Assembly: GCA_900314935.1 (NCBI GenBank) | Contig: OMXE01000018.1 | Span: 1-52,330 of the forward strand | Direction: 5' to 3' | Origin: an uncultured Prevotella sp. | GTDB taxonomy: Bacteria; Bacteroidota; Bacteroidia; Bacteroidales; Bacteroidaceae | DNA: 52,330 nucleotides | Part shown: positions 1 through 8,018 of the stretch, in pieces | How the letters are laid out: every line of letters starts with the position of its first letter | Numbering within the stretch: position 1 is the stretch's first letter | Notes under the pieces: model-generated | What the model saw: only the letters and a program-made list of their open reading frames with translations | Told to the model about the DNA's origin: nothing | Database searches by the model: none | Program-made: the position numbers and the translations under genes

Positions 1-479
1 ATTGTTTTAAGAGCCGTCATAAAAAACACGTTCGGGGCAATGGTCTTGATACCCTTGCCAATCTTTACGGTCTGCAGCCAACCATTATTCGAAAAGGCAT
101 GTCTTTGAATCTCCTGCACACCGTCAGGAATATTCACAGCATCAAACTTGCACTCTGAAAATGCAGCTTCGCCTATAGTGATTATAGACTCAGGCATTTT
201 CACCTGTTTTATACCGGTTTTATTCCTGAAAGCATTGCTCCCTATAGATGTTACACTATAGTTGCTCCCTTCAAATGTTACGCTTGCGGGAATCTCTAAA
301 ACTCCCTGATCGTCTAAAACGCCTGTATAGCTGGTTAGTCCTGTCACCTCAGCAGTCATAGTCTCATCATCCAACAAATAAACAAAGCTGTTTACCTCAA
401 CTGCTTTTTTCTCATCATTAGATGCGGATAATGACAAACAGGCGCCCATCATTAAAAAGAATAGTAGTCTTCTCATCAT
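1..479 (-). CDS. BspA-type leucine-rich-repeat surface protein, N-terminal part
   Basis: The C-terminus lies outside the window. Translation from ATG at 479 (a second ATG follows at 476) begins with a signal peptide (MMRRLLFFLMMGACLSLSA) and continues into repeats of the type found in Treponema/Bacteroides BspA proteins: phrases such as TSIGSNAFRN, ITIGEAAFSECKF and QEIQRHAFSNNGW recur at about 23-residue spacing. Proteins of this family are exported and often surface-exposed adhesins; the role here cannot be told. A promoter lies just upstream (TACATTTG at 512-519), so it is probably transcribed separately from the beta-helix gene. Confidence 0.85.
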   Translation of the reverse strand, partial: MMRRLLFFLMMGACLSLSASNDEKKAVEVNSFVYLLDDETMTAEVTGLTSYTGVLDDQGVLEIPASVTFEGSNYSVTSIGSNAFRNKTGIKQVKMPESIITIGEAAFSECKFDAVNIPDGVQEIQRHAFSNNGWLQTVKIGKGIKTIAPNVFFMTALKT

Positions 480-511
480 TATAGTTCTTTAGTTTGTTGA
501 ATAATCTGTTA

Positions 512-540
512 CAAATGTACGAAAAAGCTGTCAATATCAA
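512..540 (-). promoter_or_regulatory. Promoter of the leucine-rich-repeat gene
   Basis: On the minus strand TACATTTG occupies 519-512 and an upstream TTG lies 18 bases before it. This is close to the Bacteroidota sigma-ABfr consensus. The start codon follows after about 33 bases. Confidence 0.5.
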
Positions 541-557
541 TTGTTTGTTAACACGGT

Positions 558-2105
558 TTAACTTATTATCAGGTTATCTCCAGGGATCCCTTCATAAAGA
601 TAATAGTTCGTCACACTACCAATATATTGATTCTGTAAAGAATTCGATGACCAATAGATAATGTAATCAGAGTTAATTGAAGAACTAAACAGGGAAACAT
701 CATCGCCAATGAGGAATATATCAGCGCCGGGATTAGTTCCAATATAAGAAAACGTATTACCTGAAATTGTTGCAGTCATTACAGAGTCTGGAACTGTTGT
801 ATCCTGAAAGTTGAATATGGTTCTGTGCGTATTTGGATTTGGAGAATCAGGCAATTTGAGATTAAAAGCATTGTTTATCACTGATAGCTCCACGCATTGG
901 TCTATCCTGATACATTTCTGACTGTCTGATTGTAGCTTGTTAAATGTATTGTTATTTATTACTACATCCATTATTAGTGTCTGGGCTGCTGCCCGAGCAC
1001 TATAGCCATGACATGGTGTTGAATAGCCAATCATAATATACGTCAGGCCAAACAGATCTCCCGTCAAATAACCCATATTGAAAGTATTGTTACTGATGAC
1101 AATATTATCTGCATTTCCGTACCTAAATAAATTATCTTCTCCATCCGAGTCTTCAGCAGGTGTACAAGTATAAACCATTATACAGACTCCATTACATGAA
1201 GTAAAGGTGTTATATGAAACCGTTACATGAGAAGATTTTCGGGAAACATCAATGGCTGCTTGAGGTGCGCTTTCCGTCAAATTCTTGCGAAATTCAGAAA
1301 TAGTGTTGTACTGTATCGTATTATATGACCCGTAAGCATGATATATTGCATGACGTTCGCAGTTAGTAATATGATTCCCTACTACCCAACAGTTATAGGC
1401 ATTGGCAAGATGAATCCCATATCCCTTTCCAGAGGTAGTCCCCAAACAGTCAAATATATAGTTGCCAGTAATTGTACCTGTTACCGTTAGATTCTCGGCT
1501 TCATTCCCTAACGAGATGCCGACCGTGAAACCAGTTATGTGGTTATTATAGACATGGATGCCGGAATATCCTTTAGTAGTGTCTCTATCGGTATCGAAGA
1601 AATTCTTATCTGAACTGGTATTAGTCGTAGCAACGAAATTACGTACGGTGACATTCTGGGAGCCGTTTTGTAGTTTGAAGAATGGCACATTACAGTGGAA
1701 ACTATTATTCATTCCATCGAAAACTGTAGCAGTGTTCCCATTTGCATTTACACCACTAATACATATGGTTGATGAAACACTGCTCTCATCCTGATTGCAA
1801 TATATTGTCATGCCAGAATAGTCAGACAGCCCAAGATTATTAATGCCCCCAATTTGAGATGTATAGATAACCGTGTTCAGGATAGTCCCTACTATTCTAG
1901 CGTTTATGCTATCGTCCTCCAAGTTATTGAGCAAAGTGCCGTTCAGACTTAGCGTTCCATTGGAAATAGATCCGCCGTTAAAATACAATGTTTTTCCTGA
2001 GGGAATGCTCAGTGTTGCACCATTAAGGGAATAATCATTAGAAATTGAATAGATTCCTGGAGAAGACTCCAATGTTGGCAAAACGGTTTGATTCAATATT
2101 TGCAT
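558..2105 (-). CDS. Right-handed parallel beta-helix repeat protein
   Basis: 515 residues. The N-terminal part has the motif SIPSGKTLYFNGGSISNGTL, followed by many beta-helix coils in which short strands alternate with Asn-rich turns (NNHITGF, GNYIFDC, GNHITNC, YNTISEF, NNTFNKL). This is the pectate-lyase/NosD-like fold, which often binds or cleaves polysaccharide; no catalytic residues are assignable by eye. The frame is closed by a stop shortly before the ATG and the protein starts without a hydrophobic signal peptide, unlike its neighbours, so it is either cytoplasmic, exported by another route, or has lost its leader. It lies 122 bases downstream of the DUF3244 gene and could be co-transcribed with it. 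Confidence 0.75.
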   Translation of the reverse strand: MQILNQTVLPTLESSPGIYSISNDYSLNGATLSIPSGKTLYFNGGSISNGTLSLNGTLLNNLEDDSINARIVGTILNTVIYTSQIGGINNLGLSDYSGMTIYCNQDESSVSSTICISGVNANGNTATVFDGMNNSFHCNVPFFKLQNGSQNVTVRNFVATTNTSSDKNFFDTDRDTTKGYSGIHVYNNHITGFTVGISLGNEAENLTVTGTITGNYIFDCLGTTSGKGYGIHLANAYNCWVVGNHITNCERHAIYHAYGSYNTIQYNTISEFRKNLTESAPQAAIDVSRKSSHVTVSYNTFTSCNGVCIMVYTCTPAEDSDGEDNLFRYGNADNIVISNNTFNMGYLTGDLFGLTYIMIGYSTPCHGYSARAAAQTLIMDVVINNNTFNKLQSDSQKCIRIDQCVELSVINNAFNLKLPDSPNPNTHRTIFNFQDTTVPDSVMTATISGNTFSYIGTNPGADIFLIGDDVSLFSSSINSDYIIYWSSNSLQNQYIGSVTNYYLYEGIPGDNLIIS

Positions 2106-2227
2106 CGTTGTGAATATTATTATAGTATTGTCAACTTACGTAATAACTATAGAACTATCCCCTATTATGTACATGTGAGATGATGTTCGAAATCAATTGT
2201 TATAATAGAGAACAGAAAGAATAATAA

Positions 2228-2599
2228 CTATGTATTAAGATCGATATACCCGTAGAAACAGATGTTGCCTTGGATAATCTGGATTTCATATTCTCCAGAA
2301 AGAGTAGAGGGTAAAACCAAGCTGGTTGTGTTTGTTGGGATAACAGTGGAATAAACCACGTTGTCATTGGCATCCAACAAACGAAGGATACAACCGTCGC
2401 ATGGAGTGTAAAAAAACAAGGTGTAGCCTTCAAGACTAATAGAAGGAACGACCACAGGCCCTCTTCCTATTGGCTCGTGAGGTATGGTCGGATCTAATAT
2501 TTCTACTTGAAGAGGAATCTCATCATCACTTTTCTGTACACTGGCAATACTCATTGTTGCCATCAGTAATAAACTAAAAAACACAATTACTTTTCTCAT
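2228..2599 (-). CDS. DUF3244-type small secreted protein
   Basis: 123 residues from ATG at 2599 (an upstream in-frame ATG at 2653 would precede the promoter and is unlikely). There is a signal peptide (MRKVIVFFSLLLMATMSIAS), then a short all-beta domain ending GEYEIQIIQGNICFYGYIDL, which matches the pattern of DUF3244 proteins from Bacteroidales. These are small exported Ig-like domains of unknown role. Placement between a membrane regulator and a beta-helix protein suggests a surface function, but nothing more can be inferred. Confidence 0.7.
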   Translation of the reverse strand: MRKVIVFFSLLLMATMSIASVQKSDDEIPLQVEILDPTIPHEPIGRGPVVVPSISLEGYTLFFYTPCDGCILRLLDANDNVVYSTVIPTNTTSLVLPSTLSGEYEIQIIQGNICFYGYIDLNT

Positions 2600-2622
2600 A
2601 TTATTTGCATTTAAAATTTTGG

Positions 2623-2654
2623 CAAAAATATGAGTGATATAATTAACGTCCAAA
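2623..2654 (-). promoter_or_regulatory. Promoter of the DUF3244 gene
   Basis: Minus-strand TTTG (2654-2651), 20 bases, then TATTTTTG (2630-2623): a full match to the Bacteroidota promoter layout. It lies about 24 bases ahead of the chosen start, which supports ATG 2599. Confidence 0.7.
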
Positions 2655-2730
2655 GAAAGGAATCACTTTCTGTTCATCAAAATTGAGAAGATGCGAGCAA
2701 TATAACCTTGTAAAATACCGAGAACCACTT

Positions 2731-2766
2731 GATTATGTATTTTGTTCATCAAAATACATCAAGACC
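2731..2766 (-). terminator. Hairpin at the end of the TPR regulator gene
   Basis: The minus strand reads CTTGATGTATTTTG, a 5-base loop, then its complement with a 3-base bulge. The stem overlaps the stop codon of the TPR gene. There is no strong U-run, so termination is only moderately supported. Confidence 0.4.
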
Positions 2767-4522
2767 TTCGAAGACTTTGGATTAGGTTGTTTTTCAGTGG
2801 ATAGGCTTCCTTTTTCCCAAAGAGTTTATAGTTCGCTCGGGCCTTTGCATTCGATACTGTAGAAGTTGAAGTATCTGCCATGATTGATATAACATACTCT
2901 GGGATGTCAAGGATAAGTAACATACAAATCCGCTGTTCTAATTGTGACAAAGGCTTACTATCTCCAAATGACTTAAAGGTGGCGGGAAGATCCTTGCTGA
3001 ATTGTGATACCATCATCTTCCATTCCGCTTCTGTGGGTTTAGTCCTTTCCGTTTTTCCTGTTGCTTTCTTAATAAACAACAGAGCGATTGTACTATTTAG
3101 AAAGTCTTCAAGATGATCCTTATCTTTATTGAGAGTAATACCTTTGTATATCCGATTCTCTTCTGCTAGCCTTTTGATGGTTGCAGTGAGTTCTGCTACT
3201 TTCTTTTCTTTCGTGGCAATCACATTTTCATAATCCTTCACCTTGAGCTGTCCTAATTCATCTTGTAGTTCATTACGGGTAGTTATTGCAGAAGCCAAAT
3301 CTTTCTCAAGCTTGATAATACTGTTCTTTCTCCTTTTCTGCTTCCTGTTGTAAGTCCATGTAGTACCTCCTATTAGTGATAAAGCAACTATTATAATGCT
3401 TATTACGACTATCCTTGCTTTTCGTACTTTCCTTTTCTCTTCCTCCAGTTTATTCAGATTTCTGTTGTAATTGTATAAAACAGACATCTGATGAATTGCA
3501 TCAGTTTGCATTTTATCATGCAGGGAATCTTGCGCAGCTTCATACAATTGTGAAAAGAGAACGACAGAATCCATATTGTTCTTCTCTCTATATAGACGAA
3601 GCAACCCTCTATACCCCTCTGAAAGATAGCCGTATTTGATAGCCTTACGGAAGTAGGTCTCTGCAGATTCCAAATCTTTTACCGCCAGATTATAAAAACC
3701 CTTAATCCAATAATATCCCTCACGTCCTTTTCCGATATTCCCCTCATGATCAAATAGGCCTGATTTCTGTTCATATAGGTTCATGACTTCCTTGGCCTTG
3801 GCTAGTTGGTTGCGTTCTATATAGATGTATATTGAGGAAACTAAACATGCTGCTGCCCTTTGCTCTTTTCCTAAATGCATCAAAGAGTGGAATGACCTAT
3901 CGATGATTTGAAGAATGGAGTCTTTCTCACCAAGGAGATAATATGGTTTTATCAATTGACTTTTGGCAATAATACTCTCTTCTTCGCTATCTGTATGTTT
4001 GACACAGTCAATATAATGGTTCAAGGCCCATATTTCATCGCGAGGAAGATTCTGCTTGTGAAAAATCTGCGACATCTGGCCATAGATAACCTTTAATATA
4101 GCATAATCAAAAAACTCTTTGGGTGCTCCAACAATATCAATGGCATCATAATATGCCTGAAGTGCCTCCGGTGCTTGACCTATATCACTCAATGAACAGC
4201 CGTACAAATAATAGGCCCACACCTTTTCGTCTTTGGTTCCTTTACTGTTGAAATACTCAACCATCAATTCGGTCAGTGAATCATTCGTAAATATATCACC
4301 TGTCTTGGCCTGTGCCTTTGTCAAATGCAACAGGTACTGCATGCGGAAGTGGCGGGAGAACCCAGTCTCGTATTGTCCCAAGCTGTCGAGGATCTGCAGG
4401 GCAGAGTCAGGGTGCTCGTCCATAACCGTTTCTGCCCGCAGCAAGGCATCTTTATACTCCTTCCTAGTTCCGCAAGAAACAAGGAGGAAAAGGATTAAAG
4501 CGAAGAAAGCAATTCTTTTCAT
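2759..4522 (-). CDS. Membrane-tethered TPR protein with C-terminal HTH
   Basis: 587 residues from ATG 4522, chosen because it gives a lipoprotein signal (lipobox LVSC followed by GTRKEY). Residues ~25-350 are helical TPR-like repeats; a single membrane segment (IVVISIIIVALSLIGG) lies near residue 375; a charged coiled coil follows to ~470; the last ~90 residues contain a LuxR-like helix-turn-helix (LSQLEQRICMLLILDIPEY ... STVSNAKARANYKLFG). The family is common in Bacteroidales as membrane-anchored one-component regulators with a periplasmic TPR sensor and cytoplasmic DNA-binding end. The neighbouring surface-protein genes are plausible targets; this is inference. Confidence 0.75.
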   Translation of the reverse strand: MKRIAFFALILFLLVSCGTRKEYKDALLRAETVMDEHPDSALQILDSLGQYETGFSRHFRMQYLLHLTKAQAKTGDIFTNDSLTELMVEYFNSKGTKDEKVWAYYLYGCSLSDIGQAPEALQAYYDAIDIVGAPKEFFDYAILKVIYGQMSQIFHKQNLPRDEIWALNHYIDCVKHTDSEEESIIAKSQLIKPYYLLGEKDSILQIIDRSFHSLMHLGKEQRAAACLVSSIYIYIERNQLAKAKEVMNLYEQKSGLFDHEGNIGKGREGYYWIKGFYNLAVKDLESAETYFRKAIKYGYLSEGYRGLLRLYREKNNMDSVVLFSQLYEAAQDSLHDKMQTDAIHQMSVLYNYNRNLNKLEEEKRKVRKARIVVISIIIVALSLIGGTTWTYNRKQKRRKNSIIKLEKDLASAITTRNELQDELGQLKVKDYENVIATKEKKVAELTATIKRLAEENRIYKGITLNKDKDHLEDFLNSTIALLFIKKATGKTERTKPTEAEWKMMVSQFSKDLPATFKSFGDSKPLSQLEQRICMLLILDIPEYVISIMADTSTSTVSNAKARANYKLFGKKEAYPLKNNLIQSLRRS

Positions 4523-4683
4523 CTCCATTCTTTTTGTCTGTGAGTGTAAAGATATACAATTCTTCGCAAACCTCCAAAATAATAAGTACACAAAAGTTCA
4601 CAAAGAAATGAATGACAAACTATTTGTAATGATAAGTAAAGCGGACGGATCGTTTGAAGTTCGGGATTAGGCATGTGACTGAC

Positions 4684-4715
4684 AAAAAATCGGCACTGCG
4701 GATGCAATGCCGATT
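4684..4715 (-). terminator. Terminator of the ribosomal protein block
   Basis: Minus strand: AATCGGCA (4715-4708), a 12-base loop, TGCCGATT (4695-4688), then a run of six T. A textbook intrinsic terminator 25 bases after the tsf stop. Confidence 0.85.
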
Positions 4716-4739
4716 CTCTATGTTGTATAGTAAGATGTA

Positions 4740-5738
4740 TTACTCTGCAACGAGGGTGAAGCGCTTGAAGTCAACGATCTTCAGCTCCTTGTCCTGAGTA
4801 GCGAGCCACTGAGAAACAGTAGCCTTATCGCCATCACCGAACTGGAACTCCTGGTCAACCAGGCAGTTCTCCTTCAGGAACTTCTGAACACGACCCTTAG
4901 CGATGTTCTCGATCATCTGAGCGGGCAGGTTAGCAGCCTTCTCGGCAGCAGCCTTCTCCTTCAGCTCGCGAGCCTTCTGAGCCTCCTCTTCAGTGAGCCA
5001 GCCCTTCTTGATGTTGCTCTCGATATGATCCTCGCTATCCACCAGGTTCGGGTTGATACCGTTCTTCTTCAGAACAGAGTCAACATACTTCTCTACCTGC
5101 TCCAGCTTGGTCTTCTCCACAGCAGTCTTGTACTCCTCATCGAGTACAGCCTGGGGAACGCTCTGAGCGTCGAGAGCCACCGGCTTCATGGCAGCTACCT
5201 GCATAGCCAGCTTGTGACCAGCCTCGGTAGCAGTCTTGTTGGTCTGAACCATGGTAGCAAGTGTGTGCTTACCCATGTGGTCGTACACCTCGATATTCTC
5301 GCCAGCGAGTGTGAGGTAACCATCCAGTTCCATCTTCTCACCAGTAATACCTGAACGCTGGGTAACAGCGTCGGCCACCTTCTGACCGTCGGCCAGTGTG
5401 AGTTCCTTCACCTCGTCGAGGCTCTGGCACTTGTTAGCCACGGCAGCATCGAGGATGCTCTGTGTGAGTGCGATGAAGTCAGCACCGTTAGCAACGAAGT
5501 CGGTCTCGCACTTCAAGGCGATAGTAGCGGCAAAGCCGTTCTCAGCCTTTACGAGAACACAACCATTGGAAGTCTCGCGGTCGCTGCGCTTAGCGGCGAT
5601 AGCCAGACCGCGCTCGCGGAGCAGCTCCTTGGCATGGTCGAAATCACCCTCAGCCTCTGTCAGAGCCTTCTTGACATCAGCCAATCCGGCACCTGTCATG
5701 GCGCGAAGCTTCTTAATATCATCAATTGAAATTGCCAT
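4740..5738 (-). CDS. tsf: Translation elongation factor Ts
   Basis: 332 residues. The start MAISIDDIKKLRAMTGAGLA carries the N-terminal UBA-like module typical of EF-Ts, followed by DVKKALTEAEGDFDHAKELL and the core motif ALKCETDFVA that contacts EF-Tu. EF-Ts recharges EF-Tu with GTP. The length is slightly above that of enterobacterial EF-Ts, as usual in Bacteroidota. It follows rpsB after 42 bases, the standard order, and is the last gene before the terminator at 4684. Confidence 0.97.
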   Translation of the reverse strand: MAISIDDIKKLRAMTGAGLADVKKALTEAEGDFDHAKELLRERGLAIAAKRSDRETSNGCVLVKAENGFAATIALKCETDFVANGADFIALTQSILDAAVANKCQSLDEVKELTLADGQKVADAVTQRSGITGEKMELDGYLTLAGENIEVYDHMGKHTLATMVQTNKTATEAGHKLAMQVAAMKPVALDAQSVPQAVLDEEYKTAVEKTKLEQVEKYVDSVLKKNGINPNLVDSEDHIESNIKKGWLTEEEAQKARELKEKAAAEKAANLPAQMIENIAKGRVQKFLKENCLVDQEFQFGDGDKATVSQWLATQDKELKIVDFKRFTLVAE

Positions 5739-5748
5739 AATAACTTTA

Positions 5749-5780
5749 ATTCTTCAATTTATAATTCTTCAATTCTTTAA
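5749..5780. repeat. Short word repeat between rpsB and tsf
   Basis: TTCTTCAATT-type words repeat two to three times in the 42-base spacer. It belongs to the same class of degenerate simple repeats found in other gaps of this window. Confidence 0.5.
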
Positions 5781-6647
5781 TTACTCAGCAGCAGGTGCTT
5801 CCTCAGCGGGAGCCTCAGCAGCAGCTTCCTCAGCGGCAGGTGCCTCCTCAACGGGAGCCTCAGCAGCGGGAGCCTCTTTACGGGCACGTCGTGCACGGGG
5901 CTTTGCCTCAGCAACTTCCTCAGCCTGCTCCTTGGCAGCCTTCTCGTCAGCGCGCTCAGCCTTGCGCTCCTCGAGACCTTCAGCGATAGCTGTGCAGCAA
6001 GCGTTCAGGATTACCTCGATAGAGTCCTTAGCATCGTCGTTAGCGGGAATCATGAAGTCGATGTCGTTGGGGTTGCTGTTGGTGTCAACGATAGCGAACA
6101 CGGGGATACCCAGACGCTTAGCCTCTTTCACAGCAATGTGCTCCTTCATCACGTCGATCACGAACAGGGCAGAGGGCAGACGGGTCAGGTCGGCGATGGA
6201 ACCGAGGTTCTTCTCCAACTTGGCACGCTGACGGCTCACCTGGAGGATCTCACGCTTAGAGAGGTTTCCATAAGTACCGTCGCTCATGAGTTTGTCGATG
6301 GTAGCCATCTTCTTCACAGCCTTGCGAATGGTGGGGAAGTTGGTGAGCATACCACCCGGCCAACGCTCGATAACGTAAGGCATGTTCACGGCAGTAGCCT
6401 TCTCAGCCACGATGTCCTTAGCCTGCTTCTTCGTAGCAACGAAGAGAACCTTCTTACCAGACTTAGCAATCTGCTTCAAGGCCTCAGCAGCCTCGTCGAT
6501 CTTTGCAACAGTCTTGTGCAGGTCGATGATATGAATACCGTTGCGCTCCATGAAGATGTAGGGAGCCATAGCGGGGTTCCACTTGCGCTTGAGGTGACCG
6601 AAGTGACATCCGGCCTCGAGCAACATGTCAAAATTTGTTCTTGCCAT
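5781..6647 (-). CDS. rpsB: 30S ribosomal protein S2
   Basis: 288 residues; MARTNFDMLLEAGCHFGHLK and the motif KRWNPAMAPYIF-like start are diagnostic of S2. Residues after about 243 form an Ala/Glu/Pro-rich tail built from repeated EEAPAAE-like units, not part of the S2 core and presumably disordered on the ribosome. S2 sits in the 30S head-platform region and recruits S1. It is cotranscribed with rpsI upstream and tsf downstream. Confidence 0.97.
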   Translation of the reverse strand: MARTNFDMLLEAGCHFGHLKRKWNPAMAPYIFMERNGIHIIDLHKTVAKIDEAAEALKQIAKSGKKVLFVATKKQAKDIVAEKATAVNMPYVIERWPGGMLTNFPTIRKAVKKMATIDKLMSDGTYGNLSKREILQVSRQRAKLEKNLGSIADLTRLPSALFVIDVMKEHIAVKEAKRLGIPVFAIVDTNSNPNDIDFMIPANDDAKDSIEVILNACCTAIAEGLEERKAERADEKAAKEQAEEVAEAKPRARRARKEAPAAEAPVEEAPAAEEAAAEAPAEEAPAAE

Positions 6648-6713
6648 TTTTTTTCTTAATGTTTTAATTGTTTACTTTCTTTTTAATTCTTGTTAGAACC
6701 AACCCATGAGTAA

Positions 6714-6752
6714 TTAAAATGAAAATTGACAATTGAAAATTGAAAATTATAC
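6714..6752. repeat. Short word repeat between rpsI and rpsB
   Basis: Units of GAAAATTGACAATT/GAAAATT repeat four times in the 150-base gap. No promoter or terminator is obvious in the gap, so rpsI and rpsB are probably one transcript. Confidence 0.6.
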
Positions 6753-6797
6753 AATCCAAGTCTCATTGGTTTAGATACTAAACTGTTCAGTTCAAGA

Positions 6798-7184
6798 TTA
6801 ACGCTTACTGAACTGGAAGCGACGACGAGCCTTCGGCTGTCCCGGCTTCTTACGCTCAACCTCACGACTGTCGCGTGTCAGGAAGCCCTGATCCTTCAGC
6901 TTCTTCTTATCTTCGGCGTTGATCTTTACCAGTGCACGGGCAATGGCGAGACGCAGAGCCTGGCTCTGACCTGTGAAACCACCACCGTCGAGATTCACCT
7001 TGATGTCGTACTTCTCAGCAACGTCCAGCAGGTTCAGCGGCTGCTTCACCACATACTGCAGGATGGCAGAAGGGAAATACTCGGTAATATCTTTCTTATT
7101 GATTGTAATCTTGCCTGTTCCTTCACTGACGTAAATACGTGCAATAGCACTCTTACGGCGACCTAATGCATTAATTACTTCCAT
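6798..7184 (-). CDS. rpsI: 30S ribosomal protein S9
   Basis: 128 residues, the full length of S9. Start MEVINALGRRKSAIARIYV and the C-terminus ending KKPGQPKARRRFQFSKR are characteristic; the basic tail reaches the P-site tRNA in known ribosomes. It lies 9 bases downstream of rplM, the conserved L13-S9 pair. Confidence 0.97.
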   Translation of the reverse strand: MEVINALGRRKSAIARIYVSEGTGKITINKKDITEYFPSAILQYVVKQPLNLLDVAEKYDIKVNLDGGGFTGQSQALRLAIARALVKINAEDKKKLKDQGFLTRDSREVERKKPGQPKARRRFQFSKR

Positions 7185-7193
7185 CTTGTCTTA

Positions 7194-7655
7194 TTATTTT
7201 AACAGGTTAATATCAATTGCCTTGGGCTTCTGAGCCTCATGGGGATGCTCTGTGCCATTGTAAACATAGAGGTTGTCGAGCAGCTGACGGCCCAGACGAC
7301 CTTTAGGAAGCATGCCTTTAACAGCATGACGCAGGATACGGTCCATACCGAACTCACGAGTGCGGAGCTGTGCCGGTGTGGTGAAACGCTGACCACCAGG
7401 ATAACCTGTGTAGCGAGTGTAAACCTTGTCGGTCTCCTTCTTGCCAGTGAAATAAGCCTTCTTGGCATTGATGATGATCACATTGTCGCCGCAATCAACA
7501 TGCGGGGTAAATGTGGGCTTGTACTTACCGCGAATCAACTTCGCTACCTTAGAAGCGAGACGGCCCACTACCTGGTCGGTAGCATCAACAACCACCCACT
7601 CCTTCTGTGCTGTTTCCTTGTTAACGGAAATAGTCTTGTAACTTAAAGTGTCCAT
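7194..7655 (-). CDS. rplM: 50S ribosomal protein L13
   Basis: 153 residues from ATG 7655. Motifs WVVVDATDQVVGRLASKVAK and the GGQRFTTPAQLRTREFG-region, plus GMLPKGRLGRQLLDNL, identify L13. The upstream in-frame start at 7724 is rejected because it falls inside the structured leader. L13 is an early-assembling 50S protein and in other bacteria represses its own operon. Confidence 0.97.
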   Translation of the reverse strand: MDTLSYKTISVNKETAQKEWVVVDATDQVVGRLASKVAKLIRGKYKPTFTPHVDCGDNVIIINAKKAYFTGKKETDKVYTRYTGYPGGQRFTTPAQLRTREFGMDRILRHAVKGMLPKGRLGRQLLDNLYVYNGTEHPHEAQKPKAIDINLLK

Positions 7656-7858
7656 TGATAATGAATAAAATATAAAAACGTTTCTAATACGGATATGTCG
7701 CCATCCGACCGCGCCTGGCTTCACGCACCTGGAAGCGAGCAGACTCTCCGCCTGCCAGTGAGCAGCGATTCACAAACCACAACGACGGCATTCCTGCCAA
7801 GGCTGCTATTTACACGCTACCCTCGGGGGTTCATACGGCCCCACGTAGAATCGGGTTG
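7656..7858 (-). promoter_or_regulatory. Structured leader of the rplM operon
   Basis: About 200 bases separate the minus-strand promoter from the rplM start and are far more GC-rich than other spacers. Visible helices on the RNA strand include a GGGG/CCCC stem closed by CTAC/GTAG (near 7815-7845) and a GGCA-GGAA-TGCC hairpin near 7785-7800. This is what an autoregulatory ribosomal-protein leader looks like; which protein binds it is not visible. Confidence 0.55.
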
Positions 7859-7866
7859 CAAAGGTA
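7859..7866 (-). promoter_or_regulatory. Promoter -7 box of the rplM operon
   Basis: Minus-strand TACCTTTG followed by CA. A good -33 box is not seen at the expected distance. The remainder of 7656-8018 is this leader plus the divergent promoter of the plus-strand operon. Confidence 0.6.
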
Positions 7867-7961
7867 CTGATTTTCTTGGGAATACGTATGACTGTCACGG
7901 AGCGTGCGTAAAAAATTATGATTATTTAACTAACTGATAGACTAAAATCACTTTGTTGGGT

Positions 7962-7993
7962 TGCAAGATCCATTGAAAAGCCTTACCTTTGCA
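7962..7993 (+). promoter_or_regulatory. Promoter of the glycan-decoration operon
   Basis: TTG at 7962-7964, 20 bases, TACCTTTG at 7985-7992. The start codon of the fusion gene is 26 bases further on. All five genes downstream overlap, so this is probably the only promoter of the operon. Confidence 0.75.
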
Positions 7994-8018
7994 ACAATGA
8001 TGCAGAAATAACGAAACT

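Noticed and set aside
4233..4670. 145-codon frame on the plus strand
   Set aside because: Antisense to the start of the TPR regulator; no family-like sequence.
5398..6231. 277-codon plus-strand frame across rpsB and tsf
   Set aside because: Ala/Ser-rich shadow created by the codon pattern of the ribosomal genes.
7695..7937. 80-codon plus-strand frame upstream of the glycan operon
   Set aside because: Antisense to the structured rplM leader; its coding look comes from the GC-rich RNA structure.
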